Origin: DASQFQ01 sp963722815
GTDB taxonomy: Bacteria > Actinomycetota > Thermoleophilia > Solirubrobacterales > Solirubrobacteraceae
Length of the DNA stretch: 64,000 nucleotides
Assembly (NCBI GenBank): GCA_963722815.1
Contig: CAVROM010000003.1
Location: forward strand, 310,001 to 374,000
Reading direction: 5' to 3'
Shown here in pieces: positions 54,813-63,203 of the stretch. Positions within the stretch are counted from its first letter, which is position 1. The number at the start of each line of letters is the position of its first letter. Both the position numbers and the translations under genes were made by a program. The notes below the pieces were generated by a model. It was not told where the DNA came from and did not search any database. It saw only the letters and a program-made list of their open reading frames with translations.

Positions 54813-55584
54813 GGAAGCGCACGAGCTCCTCGGCGTAGCGGTCGGGCGCGTCCTCGACCACGAAGTGGCCGGTGCCGTCGAGCACCACGACCTCCGAGCC
54901 GGGGATCTCCCCCTGGAAGCGATGCGCGCCGGCCACCGGCGCGGCGAAGTCGTCGGAGCCCCACAGCAGCAGCGTCGGCACGCCGAGCTGCGCGAGCTTG
55001 CCCTCGTACGGCTCGAGCTTCTCGAAGTCGCCCGAGCGGTACAGCTCGAGCTGTCCGTTGCGGCGGTCCTCGTCCCCGAACGCCTTGAAGTACTCGTCGA
55101 TCGCGTCGGGCGTGATGCCGGTCGAGACGGCGCCGAGCATCTGGGCGAAGCCGTCGCGGTCGACGCCGTGGACGAACTGCTCGCCCTGGCCCTCGGTGCG
55201 CAGGATCTCGCCGGGCCCGCGCCACTTGCCGTCGGCGAAGAAGCCGGTGTCGGAGATGACGAGCGCGGCGACCGCGCCGGCGTGGTCGCACGCCCAGCGC
55301 AGGCCGATCAGCCCGCCCCAGTCGTGGACGACGAGCGCGACGTCCTCGAGGCCCTGCTCGGTGCGGAAGCGCTCGAGCGCCTCGACGTGGCGCTCCCAGG
55401 TGCCCGGCGGGTCGGCCGGCGAGTCGCCGTAGCCCGGCAGGTCGGGCGCGAGCGCGTGGTAGCCCGCGGCCGCCAGCGCGGGCAGGATGTCGCGCCACAT
55501 ATAGGACGACTCCGGGTAGCCGTGCACGAGCAGGACGGCGGGATCGCCGGGCGCGCCCGCCTCGCGGTGGTGAAGGTCGGGCAT
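54781..55584 (-). CDS. Alpha/beta hydrolase, haloalkane dehalogenase/epoxide hydrolase-like
   Basis: 267 residues. HGYPESSYMWRDILPALA, the nucleophile elbow ALVVHDWGGLIGLRWA (Asp nucleophile, as in epoxide hydrolases and haloalkane dehalogenases), LLWGSDDFAAPV (acid) and LDGTGHFVVEDAP (catalytic His) complete the triad. The Asp elbow argues against an esterase. Specific substrate unknown. Divergent from rpmE (53 bp). Confidence 0.92.
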   Translation of the reverse strand: MPDLHHREAGAPGDPAVLLVHGYPESSYMWRDILPALAAAGYHALAPDLPGYGDSPADPPGTWERHVEALERFRTEQGLEDVALVVHDWGGLIGLRWACDHAGAVAALVISDTGFFADGKWRGPGEILRTEGQGEQFVHGVDRDGFAQMLGAVSTGITPDAIDEYFKAFGDEDRRNGQLELYRSGDFEKLEPYEGKLAQLGVPTLLLWGSDDFAAPVAGAHRFQGEIPGSEVVVLDGTGHFVVEDAPDRYAEELVRFLRTARPGTAR

Positions 55585-55637
55585 CGAAGTGCCGATGCTA
55601 GTGGGACGGAGCCAAGCCCGGCTCTACAATGGAAGCT

Positions 55638-55856
55638 ATGAAAACCGACATCCATCCGGAGTACGTCGAGGCTCACGTCCGCTGTACCTGCGGCAACGAG
55701 TTCACGACGCGCTCGACCCAGCCTGAGATCCATGTGGAGATCTGCTCGAACTGCCACCCGTTCTACACGGGCAAGCAGAAGCTGGTCGACACGGGTGGCC
55801 GCGTGGAGCGCTTCCAGCGCCGCGCCGCACGCCGCGCTCGCGGCGACAAGAGCTAG
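55638..55856 (+). CDS. rpmE: 50S ribosomal protein L31 (zinc-binding type)
   Basis: 72 residues: MKTDIHPEYVEAHVRCTCGN and ICSNCHPFYTGKQKLVDTGG with RVERFQRR. The Cys motif (CxC and CxxC) is the zinc-ribbon form, so the protein doubles as a zinc reserve. ATG 55638 with GGAAG 6 bp upstream. First gene of the rpmE-DUF1385-prfA-prmC run. A zinc-regulated Zur site was not seen. Confidence 0.97.
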   Translation: MKTDIHPEYVEAHVRCTCGNEFTTRSTQPEIHVEICSNCHPFYTGKQKLVDTGGRVERFQRRAARRARGDKS

Positions 55857-55870
55857 CCACCCAGCCTCAT

Positions 55871-56851
55871 ATGCCTGAGACCCGCCTGCCAGACGGCGCC
55901 CTGATGGCGCAGAAGGATGCGCCCGTCGGCGGGCAGGCGGTGCTCGAGGGCGTGATGATGCGCGGCGTCTCGACGTGGGCCGTCGCGGTCCGCAAGCCCG
56001 CGCCCGACGGCGCGCCGGACGACGCGCTCGGCGAGATCGGCGTCCAGTCGTTCCCGCTCGTCTCGTGGACCAAGCGCCACCGCGCGCTGCGCTGGCCGAT
56101 CATCCGCGGCGTCGTCGCGCTGGTCGAGTCGATGAAGATCGGCTTCACCGCGCTCGGCATCTCCGCCAACGAGCAGCTCGAGGAGGAGGAAGAGCCGATC
56201 TCGAGCGGCATGTGGGTCGGCACCGTGGTTGCCGCGCTCGCGCTCGCCATCGGCCTGTTCTTCGTCGTGCCGGTCGGGCTGACCTCGCTGTTCAAGGACA
56301 AGCTCGGCTCGGCGTTCCTGTTCTGGGTCGTCGAGGGCGTGCTGCGGACCACGATCTTCCTCGGCTACCTGTGGCTGCTCTCGCGCCTGGAGGACCTGCG
56401 GCGCGTGTTCGAGTACCACGGCGCCGAGCACAAGACGATCTCCTGCTTCGAGGCCGGCCTGCCGCTGACGCCCGAGAACGCGCAGCGCTTCTCGCGCCTG
56501 CACCCGCGCTGCGGCACGAGCTTCCTCCTGATTGTGATGATCGTCGCCATCTTCATCTTCGCGCCGCTGGGCCTGCCGGCCTGGTACCTGCTGGTGCTCT
56601 CGCGCATCCTCGGCGTGCCGCTGATCGCGGGCCTCTCCTTCGAGGTCATCAAGTGGGCGGGCAAGAACCGGCGCAAGCGGTGGGTGCAGGCGCTCATCTG
56701 GCCCGGCATGCAGCTGCAGAAGCTGACCACGCGCGAGCCCGACCTCTCGCAGCTCGCGGTCGCGATCGCCGCCATGGAGGCGGTGCTGGCGGTCGAGGAT
56801 CCGCGCAACGCGTCCGCCGAGGACACCGTGGGCATGGAGGTCGTCGCCTAA
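55871..56851 (+). CDS. DUF1385 membrane protein
   Basis: 326 residues with about four or five membrane segments (TVVAALALAIGLFFVVPVGL; SFLLIVMIVAIFIFAPLGLP). GGQAVLEGVMMRGVSTWAVA, RVFEYHGAEHKTISCFEAGL and HPRCGTSFLLI are the hallmark segments. The family regularly lies between rpmE and prfA in actinobacteria and firmicutes; a role in ribosome or wall biology is suspected only by context. Probably co-transcribed with prfA (13 bp gap). Confidence 0.93.
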   Translation: MPETRLPDGALMAQKDAPVGGQAVLEGVMMRGVSTWAVAVRKPAPDGAPDDALGEIGVQSFPLVSWTKRHRALRWPIIRGVVALVESMKIGFTALGISANEQLEEEEEPISSGMWVGTVVAALALAIGLFFVVPVGLTSLFKDKLGSAFLFWVVEGVLRTTIFLGYLWLLSRLEDLRRVFEYHGAEHKTISCFEAGLPLTPENAQRFSRLHPRCGTSFLLIVMIVAIFIFAPLGLPAWYLLVLSRILGVPLIAGLSFEVIKWAGKNRRKRWVQALIWPGMQLQKLTTREPDLSQLAVAIAAMEAVLAVEDPRNASAEDTVGMEVVA

Positions 56852-56864
56852 GCTCCTCCGGGCC

Positions 56865-57908
56865 ATGATCGAGTCGCTCGTCGAGCAGATCGAGGCCCGT
56901 TTCCAGGATGCGCAGGCGGCCATGTCGGATCTCGAGGTGATCGGGGACCGGCAGCGCTACGCGGAGGCGGGGCGCCTCTTCAACCAGCTCTCCACCGGCG
57001 CGAAGCTCGCCGAGGAGTGGCGGCATGCGAAATCCGACGCCGAGGGCGCGGAGGAGATGCTCTCCGAGAGCGGCGACGATCCGGAGCTGCGCGCGGAGAT
57101 GGAGGCGGCGCGGGCGCGCATGGAGGAGCTCGAGGAGGAGATCCGGCTCGCGATGGTCGAGCGCGACCCGAACGACGAGAAGGACGTGATCGTCGAGATC
57201 CGTGCGGGCGCGGGCGGCGACGAGGCCGGCCTGTGGGCGGGCGACCTCTACCGGATGCTCACCCGCTACGCGGAACGGCGCGGCTTCAAGACCGAGACGC
57301 TGGGCGCGCACGACGGTTCCTACACGCTCGAGATCAAGGGCGACGGCGCCTACTCGGTGTTCAAGTTCGAGGGCGGGACGCACCGCGTGCAGCGCGTGCC
57401 GGAGACGGAGTCGCAGGGACGCATTCACACCTCGACGGCCACGGTCGCGGTGCTGCCGGAGGCCGAGGACGTCGACATCGACATCAACCAGGCCGACCTG
57501 GAGATCGACGTCTACCGATCCTCGGGGCCGGGCGGGCAGTCCGTGAACACGACGGACTCCGCCGTGCGCATCACCCACAAGCCGACCGGGATCGTGGTCT
57601 CGATGCAGGACGAGAAGTCGCAGCTGCAGAACCGCGAGAAGGCGATGAAGGTGCTGCGGGCGCGGCTGTACGAGGCGAAGCTGGCCGAGCAGCAGGCAGA
57701 GCTGGCGGCCGAGCGCCGCGCTCAGGTCGGCACCGGCGAGCGGGCGGAGAAGATCCGCACCTACAACTTCCCCGAGCGCCGCGTCACCGACCACCGCGTG
57801 AAGCTGACCGTCCACAACCTCGAAGAGGTGCTGGGCGGCGCGCTGGACGAGCAGACCGCCGCGCTGCAGGACGCCGAGAAGCGCGCGCGGCTCGAAGCGG
57901 CGACCTGA
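56865..57908 (+). CDS. prfA: Peptide chain release factor 1
   Basis: 347 residues. The GGQ motif (SSGPGGQSVNTTDSAV, 223-225) catalyses peptide release; the stop-codon tripeptide position reads PET (residues 179-181, in RVPETESQGRIHTSTAT), a variant of the usual RF1 PxT. Complete, standard RF1 length. Its stop overlaps the prmC ATG; PrmC methylates the GGQ glutamine. Confidence 0.97.
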   Translation: MIESLVEQIEARFQDAQAAMSDLEVIGDRQRYAEAGRLFNQLSTGAKLAEEWRHAKSDAEGAEEMLSESGDDPELRAEMEAARARMEELEEEIRLAMVERDPNDEKDVIVEIRAGAGGDEAGLWAGDLYRMLTRYAERRGFKTETLGAHDGSYTLEIKGDGAYSVFKFEGGTHRVQRVPETESQGRIHTSTATVAVLPEAEDVDIDINQADLEIDVYRSSGPGGQSVNTTDSAVRITHKPTGIVVSMQDEKSQLQNREKAMKVLRARLYEAKLAEQQAELAAERRAQVGTGERAEKIRTYNFPERRVTDHRVKLTVHNLEEVLGGALDEQTAALQDAEKRARLEAAT

Positions 57909-58723
57909 TGGCCCGGCGGCTGCTGGGCCGCACCTCGGTCCGGGACGCGCTGGATTCGGCGGTGATCGCTCTCTCTGCCGCCGGCTGCGACACGCCGCGG
58001 CTGGACGCGGAGCTGCTCCTCGCGCACGTGCTGTCGGCCTCAAGGGCCTCGCTCGTGGCTTCGCCTTCGCGCGAGCTCGAGCCCGAGGAGGCGCGGGCGT
58101 TCATGGACCTCGCCGCGCGCCGGCGGTCGCGGGAGCCCGTGGCGTACATCCTCGGTGAGAAGGGGTTCCGGCGTCTGATGCTCGCGGTCGACCCCCGCGT
58201 GCTCGTCCCGCGGCCGGAGACCGAGTTCGTGGTCGAGGCGGCCTTGTCGCTGCCGGAGGGAGCGCGGGTGGTCGACGTGGGCACCGGCTCGGGCGCGATC
58301 GCGCTGGCGCTGAAGGACGAGCGGCCGGACCTCTCGGTCGTGGGCACCGACGTATCCGCCGCTGCGCTGGACGTCGCGCGCGGGAACGCCGAGCGGCTCG
58401 GCCTCGATGTCTCCTTGGTGCACGGCGACCTGCTCGCGGGCCTCGAGGCCGACGCCGTGCTCTCCAACCCGCCCTATGTCGCCGCCGGCGATCGGCTGCC
58501 GCCCGATGTGGGGTTCGAGCCGCGCGGCGCGCTGTTCGGCGGCGAGGACGGTCTCGATGTCATCCGGCGGCTGGTGAAGGAGGCGTCGGACGCGCCGTTC
58601 CTCGCGCTGGAGGTCGGCGCCGGCCAGGCGTCGCAGGTGGGGGCGCTGATGGAGGGCCGCGAGGTGGAGATCGTGCGCGACTACGCCGGCCACGAGCGCG
58701 TTGTGGTCGGGCGGGGCCGGTAG
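57908..58723 (+). CDS. prmC: Release-factor glutamine methyltransferase PrmC (HemK)
   Basis: 271 residues. N-terminal helical domain (RLDAELLLAHVLSASRASLV; REPVAYILGEKGFRRLMLAV), then a SAM-binding domain VVDVGTGSGAIALALKDERP, VGTDVSAAALDVARGNAERL and the substrate motif NPPY (187-190, SNPPYVAAGDRLPPDVGFEP). It methylates the GGQ Gln of release factors. ATG overlaps the prfA stop by one base. Confidence 0.96.
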   Translation: MARRLLGRTSVRDALDSAVIALSAAGCDTPRLDAELLLAHVLSASRASLVASPSRELEPEEARAFMDLAARRRSREPVAYILGEKGFRRLMLAVDPRVLVPRPETEFVVEAALSLPEGARVVDVGTGSGAIALALKDERPDLSVVGTDVSAAALDVARGNAERLGLDVSLVHGDLLAGLEADAVLSNPPYVAAGDRLPPDVGFEPRGALFGGEDGLDVIRRLVKEASDAPFLALEVGAGQASQVGALMEGREVEIVRDYAGHERVVVGRGR

Positions 58724-58733
58724 CCTCGCCTCC

Positions 58734-59444
58734 GTGTCCGGGGTGAGCGTCGCGGTCATCGGAGACCGCCGCAAGGAGTACGTCGAGCAGGACTCGATCG
58801 AGACCGCGCTCGAACACTCCTCCGCCCGGCTCGGGATCCCGTTCGAGCTCGAGTGGCTGCCGACCGACTCGCTCCCCGGCCGCGCCGCCGAGCGGCTCGA
58901 CGGCGCTGACGCGGTGTGGTGCGCGCCGGGCAGCCCGTACGCGAGCCTCGAGGGCGCGCTGGAGGGCATCGCGTTCGCGCGCACCCACGGGCGGCCCTTC
59001 CTCGGCACCTGCGCGGGCTTCCAGCACGGCGTGCTCGAGGTCGCGCGCAACGTGCTGGGCGCCGAGGCCGCCGCGCATCGCGAGTACGGCGACGGCGGGG
59101 ACCTGTTCATCGACGAGCTGCTGTGCTCGCTGGTTGGGCAGACGCTCGACGTGGCGATCGCCGACCCCGACACCGAGGCGCTGCTCGGCGCGGCGCAGAC
59201 GACCGAGACCTACTACTGCCGCTTCGGGCTCGACGAGCGCCATCGCGACACGCTCGCGAGCGCCGGGCTCCTCGTGGTCGGCGTCGACGTCGCCGACGGC
59301 GGTACCCGCATCATGCGGCTCGCCGGGCACCCGTTCTTCTACCTCACCCTGTTCGTCCCGCACGCGGCGTCGACGCCGGAGCGCCCGCACCCGCTCGTCA
59401 ACGGCTTCCTCGCGGCCGCCGCACACGTTGTCGGCCGCGTCTGA
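58734..59444 (+). CDS. CTP synthase C-terminal-region-related glutamine amidotransferase-like protein
   Basis: 236 residues from GTG 58734. It corresponds to the stand-alone GATase1-like family PRK06186: VSVAVIGDRRKEYVEQDSIE, ADAVWCAPGSPYASLEGALE and RPFLGTCAGFQHGVLEVARN, with Cys93 as the candidate nucleophile. The usual HPE triad segment is AGHPFFYLTLFV here, so the Glu is not where it sits in true CTP synthases. Activity unproven. Inserted between prmC (10-bp gap) and the threonylcarbamoyl-AMP synthase gene, whose start it overlaps. Confidence 0.88.
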   Translation: MSGVSVAVIGDRRKEYVEQDSIETALEHSSARLGIPFELEWLPTDSLPGRAAERLDGADAVWCAPGSPYASLEGALEGIAFARTHGRPFLGTCAGFQHGVLEVARNVLGAEAAAHREYGDGGDLFIDELLCSLVGQTLDVAIADPDTEALLGAAQTTETYYCRFGLDERHRDTLASAGLLVVGVDVADGGTRIMRLAGHPFFYLTLFVPHAASTPERPHPLVNGFLAAAAHVVGRV

Positions 59445-60021
59445 CCTCGAGGCGTGCATCGCCGCGGGCGGCGTCGCGGTGTTCCCGTCCGACACCGTCT
59501 ACGGGCTCGCGTGCGACCCGGAGAGCCTGGCGGCGGTCGAGCGGATGTACGCGCTGAAGGGGCGAGCGCCGGACAAGCCGAGCGCGGTGATGTTCTTCGA
59601 CGCCGGGCTCGCGCTCGCGGCGCTGCCGGAGCTGGGCGCACGCACGCGGGGGGTGATGGCGCGGCTGGTGCCGGGCGGCGTGACGCTGGTGCTGCCGAAC
59701 CCGCTCGGGCGCTACCCGCTCGCGGGCGGGTCGGGCCTGGGCCTCCGGGTTCCCTCTGTCCCCCTGCTGGCGGGTGCTCGGTGCGTGGTGTTGCAGTCGT
59801 CCGCCAACGTCACCGGCGCGCCCGACGCACGGCGCATCGAGGAGGTGCCCGGAACGATCAGGGCGGGCGCGGACCTCGTGGTGGACGCGGGCGAGCTTCC
59901 GGGGACGCCGTCGACGGTGGTCGATCTCCGCGGGTACGAGTCGACCGGAGAGTGGTCGGTCCTGCGCGAGGGCGCCGTGCCCGCCGACACCATCGCCGCA
60001 GCGGCACGAGTGTCAGCTTGA
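59428..60021 (+). CDS. tsaC: L-threonylcarbamoyladenylate synthase (Sua5/YciO/YrdC family)
   Basis: 197 residues from a TTG at 59428. ACIAAGGVAVFPSDTVYGLA, VERMYALKGRAPDKPSAVMF, RLVPGGVTLVLPNPLGRYPL, GLGLRVPSVPLLAG and LQSSANVTGAP are the family core. It makes threonylcarbamoyl-AMP for the t6A tRNA modification. The start overlaps the previous gene by 17 bp; no better start is visible. The last codons and stop are encoded by palindromic repeat copy C (family 1). Confidence 0.92.
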   Translation: MSAASDLEACIAAGGVAVFPSDTVYGLACDPESLAAVERMYALKGRAPDKPSAVMFFDAGLALAALPELGARTRGVMARLVPGGVTLVLPNPLGRYPLAGGSGLGLRVPSVPLLAGARCVVLQSSANVTGAPDARRIEEVPGTIRAGADLVVDAGELPGTPSTVVDLRGYESTGEWSVLREGAVPADTIAAAARVSA

Positions 60022-60062
60022 GGTCGCATAGCGACCCTGAGCTGACATTCGTCGCGGCGGCC
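59996..60062. repeat. Palindromic repeat, family 1 copy C (core only)
   Basis: 67-bp palindrome: gccgcagcggcacgagtgtc ... gacattcgtcgcggcggc around the 49-bp core 60005-60053 that is almost identical to the core of copy B (32152-32200). It lacks the outer 40-bp arms of the long copies. It overlaps the stop of the Sua5-family gene, 24 bp before glyA. Confidence 0.85.
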
Positions 60063-60085
60063 GCGCCGTTGGTACCGTGGCGAAC

Positions 60086-61375
60086 ATGACCGAACTCCAG
60101 CCCGACTACTTCGAGCGCCCGCTCGCCGAGGTCGACCCTGAGGTCGCCGAGGCCATCGACCTCGAGCTCGATCGCCAGCGGCGCACGCTGGAGATGATCG
60201 CGTCCGAGAACTTCGTGCCCCAGGCCATCCTCGAGTGCCAGGGCAGCGTCCTCACGAACAAGTACGCCGAGGGCTATCCCGGCAAGCGCTACTACGGCGG
60301 CTGCGAGCACGTCGACGTGATTGAGCAGCTCGCCATCGACCGCGCGAAGGAGGTGTTCGGCGGCGACCACGTGAACGTCCAGCCGCACGCCGGCGCGCAG
60401 GCGAACACCGCCGTCTACCACGCGCTGCTGCAGCCCGGCGACACGATCATGGGCCTGAGCCTGCCCCACGGCGGCCACCTCAGCCACGGGATGAAGATCA
60501 ACGTCTCCGGCCGCCTCTACGACATCGCGCCGTACGAGGTCCGCCCCGAGGACTGCCTGATCGACATGGACGAGGTCGAGCGGATCGCGCACGAGCGCAA
60601 GCCGAAGCTGCTGCTCGCCGGCTGGAGCGCCTACCCGCGCATCCTCGACTTCGAGCGCTTCCGGGCGATCGCCGACGCCGTCGGCGCCTACCTGATGGTC
60701 GACATGGCGCACTTCGCGGGCCTCGTCGCCGCCGGCATCCACCCCAACCCGGTGCCGTACGCCGACGTCGTCACCACGACGATCCACAAGACGCTCGGCG
60801 GCGCCCGCGGCGGCATGATCATCTGCACCGAGGAGCACGCCAAGAAGATCAACTCGGCGGTCTTCCCCGGCCAGCAGGGCGGCCCGCTCGAGCACGTGAT
60901 CGCCGGCAAGGCGGTCGCGCTGAAGATCGCGCAGTCGGAGGCCTTCAAGGAGCGCCAGGAGCGCACCGTGGCCGGCGCCAAGGCGGTGGCCGAGGAGCTG
61001 CTGCACGCCGGCAGCGGCGTCAACGTCCTCACCGGCGGCACCGACGTGCACCTCGTGCTCGTCGACCTGCGCGAGTCGGAGCTCGACGGCAAGCAGGCCG
61101 AGGACCGCCTGCACGACGTCGGGATCACCGTCAACCGCAACGCGGTGCCGTTCGACCCGCGCCCGCCGGCGGTCTCGTCCGGCCTGCGCGTCGGCGCGAG
61201 CGCGCTCGCCACCCGCGGCGTCCAGGCCGAGGAGTTCCAGGAGATCGGCAGGATCATCGCCCAGGCCCTCCAGCCCGGCTTCGAGTCCGTGCGCGGCGAG
61301 CTCGCAGAGCGCGTGAGCGCGATCGCCGACGCGCATCCCCTGTACTCGCAACTGGGTACGCCGACGGCGGTGTGA
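60086..61375 (+). CDS. glyA: Serine hydroxymethyltransferase
   Basis: 429 residues from ATG 60086 (a GTG 9 bp upstream is possible). PLP-dependent enzyme interconverting serine and glycine with folate. LEMIASENFVPQAILECQGS, YAEGYPGKRYYGGCEHVDVI, DMAHFAGLVAAGIHPNPVPY and the PLP lysine Lys235 in TTTIHKTLGGARGGMI are all present. In many actinobacteria glyA is followed by wecA-like and atp genes, and a WecA-like gene begins at 63204 here. Confidence 0.97.
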   Translation: MTELQPDYFERPLAEVDPEVAEAIDLELDRQRRTLEMIASENFVPQAILECQGSVLTNKYAEGYPGKRYYGGCEHVDVIEQLAIDRAKEVFGGDHVNVQPHAGAQANTAVYHALLQPGDTIMGLSLPHGGHLSHGMKINVSGRLYDIAPYEVRPEDCLIDMDEVERIAHERKPKLLLAGWSAYPRILDFERFRAIADAVGAYLMVDMAHFAGLVAAGIHPNPVPYADVVTTTIHKTLGGARGGMIICTEEHAKKINSAVFPGQQGGPLEHVIAGKAVALKIAQSEAFKERQERTVAGAKAVAEELLHAGSGVNVLTGGTDVHLVLVDLRESELDGKQAEDRLHDVGITVNRNAVPFDPRPPAVSSGLRVGASALATRGVQAEEFQEIGRIIAQALQPGFESVRGELAERVSAIADAHPLYSQLGTPTAV

Positions 61376-62295
61376 TGTCCCTGCGCCGCGCGCTCGCCTG
61401 CTGGGCGGCCGCGGCGCTCCTGCTCGCCGGCTGCGGCGGGGGCGACGAGCCTCGCAAGGCGCCCGCGCCGCAGACGCTGACGGTCGCCACCGGTGGCCAG
61501 GGCGGCATCTACGCGGTGTGGGGCGCCGCCTACGCGCGCGCGATCAGCAAGAGCCTCGACGGCTACCGCGGCGTCGCCACCCCCACGACAGGCTCGGTCG
61601 AGAACCTCGAGCGCCTGCGCGACGGTCGGGCGCAGATCGCGCTCACGCTCGGCGACACCGCGCTCGACGCCGTCGAGGGCCGTGACGCGTTCGACCGCCC
61701 GATGGCGCTCAAGGCGCTCGCCCAGATCTACCCGAGCTACGTGCAGGTCGTCACGCGCGCGGACTCGGACATCGGGACGCTCGAGGACCTCAAGGGCAAG
61801 CGCGTGAGCATCGGCTCGCCCGACTCCGGGACCCAGGTGGTCGCCGACCGCGTACTCGACGTCGCCAAGGTCGGCAGGTTCAAGCGCCGCCAGCTCGGTG
61901 TCGCGGAGTCGGCGCGTGCGCTCGAGCGCGGGCAGATCGATGCCTTCTTCTGGTCCGGCGGCGTGCCGACCGCGGCGATTGCCGACCTCTCGAAGCGCAC
62001 CCCGGTCGCGCTGGTCGACCTGCTTCGCTACGCGCCCGAGATGCGCAGGCGCTGGGGCGGCGTCTACGGCGGCGCGACGGTCCCGGCCGGCACCTACGGG
62101 CTCGACTCGCCGGTGAGCACGGTCACGATCCCCAACTACGTCGTGGTGGGCGACCGGATGGACGCCGCGCTCGCCCACGACCTGACCTCGCTGCTGTTCT
62201 CCTCCGGGCGCGTCACCGACCGCGAGCGCGCGCAGGACGTGATCGCTGAGGTCGGGCTCCACCCCGGCGCGCAGGCGTACTTCTCGGGGGGCTAG
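61375..62295 (+). CDS. TAXI-family TRAP transporter solute-binding lipoprotein
   Basis: 306 residues; lipoprotein signal RALACWAAAALLLAGCGGG. The mature protein has the TAXI features TLTVATGGQGGIYAVWGAAY, GVATPTTGSVENLERLRDGR, KRVSIGSPDSGTQVVADRVL and GQIDAFFWSGGVPTAAIADL. It binds a small dicarboxylate or glutamate-like solute in the relatives studied, but no TRAP membrane-component gene is visible here. ATG start just after the glyA stop. Ends in family-2 repeat copy 3. Confidence 0.92.
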   Translation: MSLRRALACWAAAALLLAGCGGGDEPRKAPAPQTLTVATGGQGGIYAVWGAAYARAISKSLDGYRGVATPTTGSVENLERLRDGRAQIALTLGDTALDAVEGRDAFDRPMALKALAQIYPSYVQVVTRADSDIGTLEDLKGKRVSIGSPDSGTQVVADRVLDVAKVGRFKRRQLGVAESARALERGQIDAFFWSGGVPTAAIADLSKRTPVALVDLLRYAPEMRRRWGGVYGGATVPAGTYGLDSPVSTVTIPNYVVVGDRMDAALAHDLTSLLFSSGRVTDRERAQDVIAEVGLHPGAQAYFSGG

Positions 62296-62338
62296 GCGCC
62301 AAGCCAGGCACCTTGGTGCCTAGCGGGGGGCTAGGCGC
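62292..62338. repeat. Short palindromic repeat, family 2 copy 3 (compensatory stem variant)
   Basis: Element aggcgccaagcc + AGGCACC-TT-GGTGCCT + agcggggggctaggcgcc between the convergent TAXI and DapA-family genes. Relative to the other copies, the stem pair has changed on both arms (GC to CC at left, GG at right) while staying perfectly paired. Confidence 0.85.
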
Positions 62339-63167
62339 CCAACGGGCTCCGCAGGGCCGCCGGGTAACGCCCGCCGCGCTCGGCCATCAGCGCGGCCACC
62401 GCCTGCTTCAGCCCCACCAGCGGCGCCCCGGCGTTGAGCTCCCGCTCGGTCGCGCGGACCTCCTCCTGCAGCCGCTCCGCCTCGGCGTCGTCGCCGGCGT
62501 GCCACGCCGCCGCGAGCGCCAGCACGAGCTCGGGCCGCAGGTTGGCGAGCGCAGCCACCCCGCCGCGCGAGCCGGCCCGCAGCGCGTGCAGCAGGTGCGA
62601 CGGCGAGCCGACGAACACCTCCGCGCCCGGCGCGGCCGCCAGGTACGCCTCGTGCAGCGCGTCATCGCTCGTCGAGTCCTTCAGGCCGGCGAGGCCGTCG
62701 GCCACCAGCGCGCCGAACGCCTCGGGGCTGAACGCGTTGCCGGTGCGGGCGGGGAACGTGTAGGCGTACAGCGGCGTCTCGCCCGCGGCCCGCAGCAGCG
62801 CCCGGAAGTGGGCGACGATCTCGCGCTCGCCGAACGCGTAGTAGTACGGCACGATCGCCGAGACCCCGGCCGCGCCGGCGTCGACCGCCGCCGCGATCAG
62901 CCGCGCGGTGGCGCGAGTCGAGGGCCGCCCGACGTGCGCGATCACCGGCACGCGCCCGGCCGCCGCCTCGACGACCGTACGCACCACGGAGAGCGTCTCG
63001 TCCGCCTCCAGCAGCGCGGTCTCGCCGGTCGTCCCGCACGGCATGACCCCCTGCACCCCGGCCTCGATCACGAAGCCGACGTGGTCGCGCAGCGCGGCCG
63101 TGTCGACCTCGCCGTCGTCATCGAACGGTGTCAGCAAGGCGGGGAGGACGGCGGGCGTGTCGAACAT
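62331..63167 (-). CDS. Dihydrodipicolinate synthase / N-acetylneuraminate lyase family protein
   Basis: 278-residue Schiff-base aldolase fold. VLPALLTPFDDDGEVDTAAL, GVMPCGTTGETALLEADETL (GTTGE), YAYTFPARTG with a catalytic Tyr (134 or 136), and the Schiff-base Lys163 in GLAGLKDSTSD. Which aldol substrate it uses (DapA itself or another 2-oxo-acid lyase) cannot be told; no lysine genes are nearby. Divergent from the WecA-like gene (36 bp). Confidence 0.9.
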   Translation of the reverse strand: MFDTPAVLPALLTPFDDDGEVDTAALRDHVGFVIEAGVQGVMPCGTTGETALLEADETLSVVRTVVEAAAGRVPVIAHVGRPSTRATARLIAAAVDAGAAGVSAIVPYYYAFGEREIVAHFRALLRAAGETPLYAYTFPARTGNAFSPEAFGALVADGLAGLKDSTSDDALHEAYLAAAPGAEVFVGSPSHLLHALRAGSRGGVAALANLRPELVLALAAAWHAGDDAEAERLQEEVRATERELNAGAPLVGLKQAVAALMAERGGRYPAALRSPLGA

Positions 63168-63203
63168 GATGGTCGTATTGCCCTGCGATCCTCTCCATAA
63201 GCC

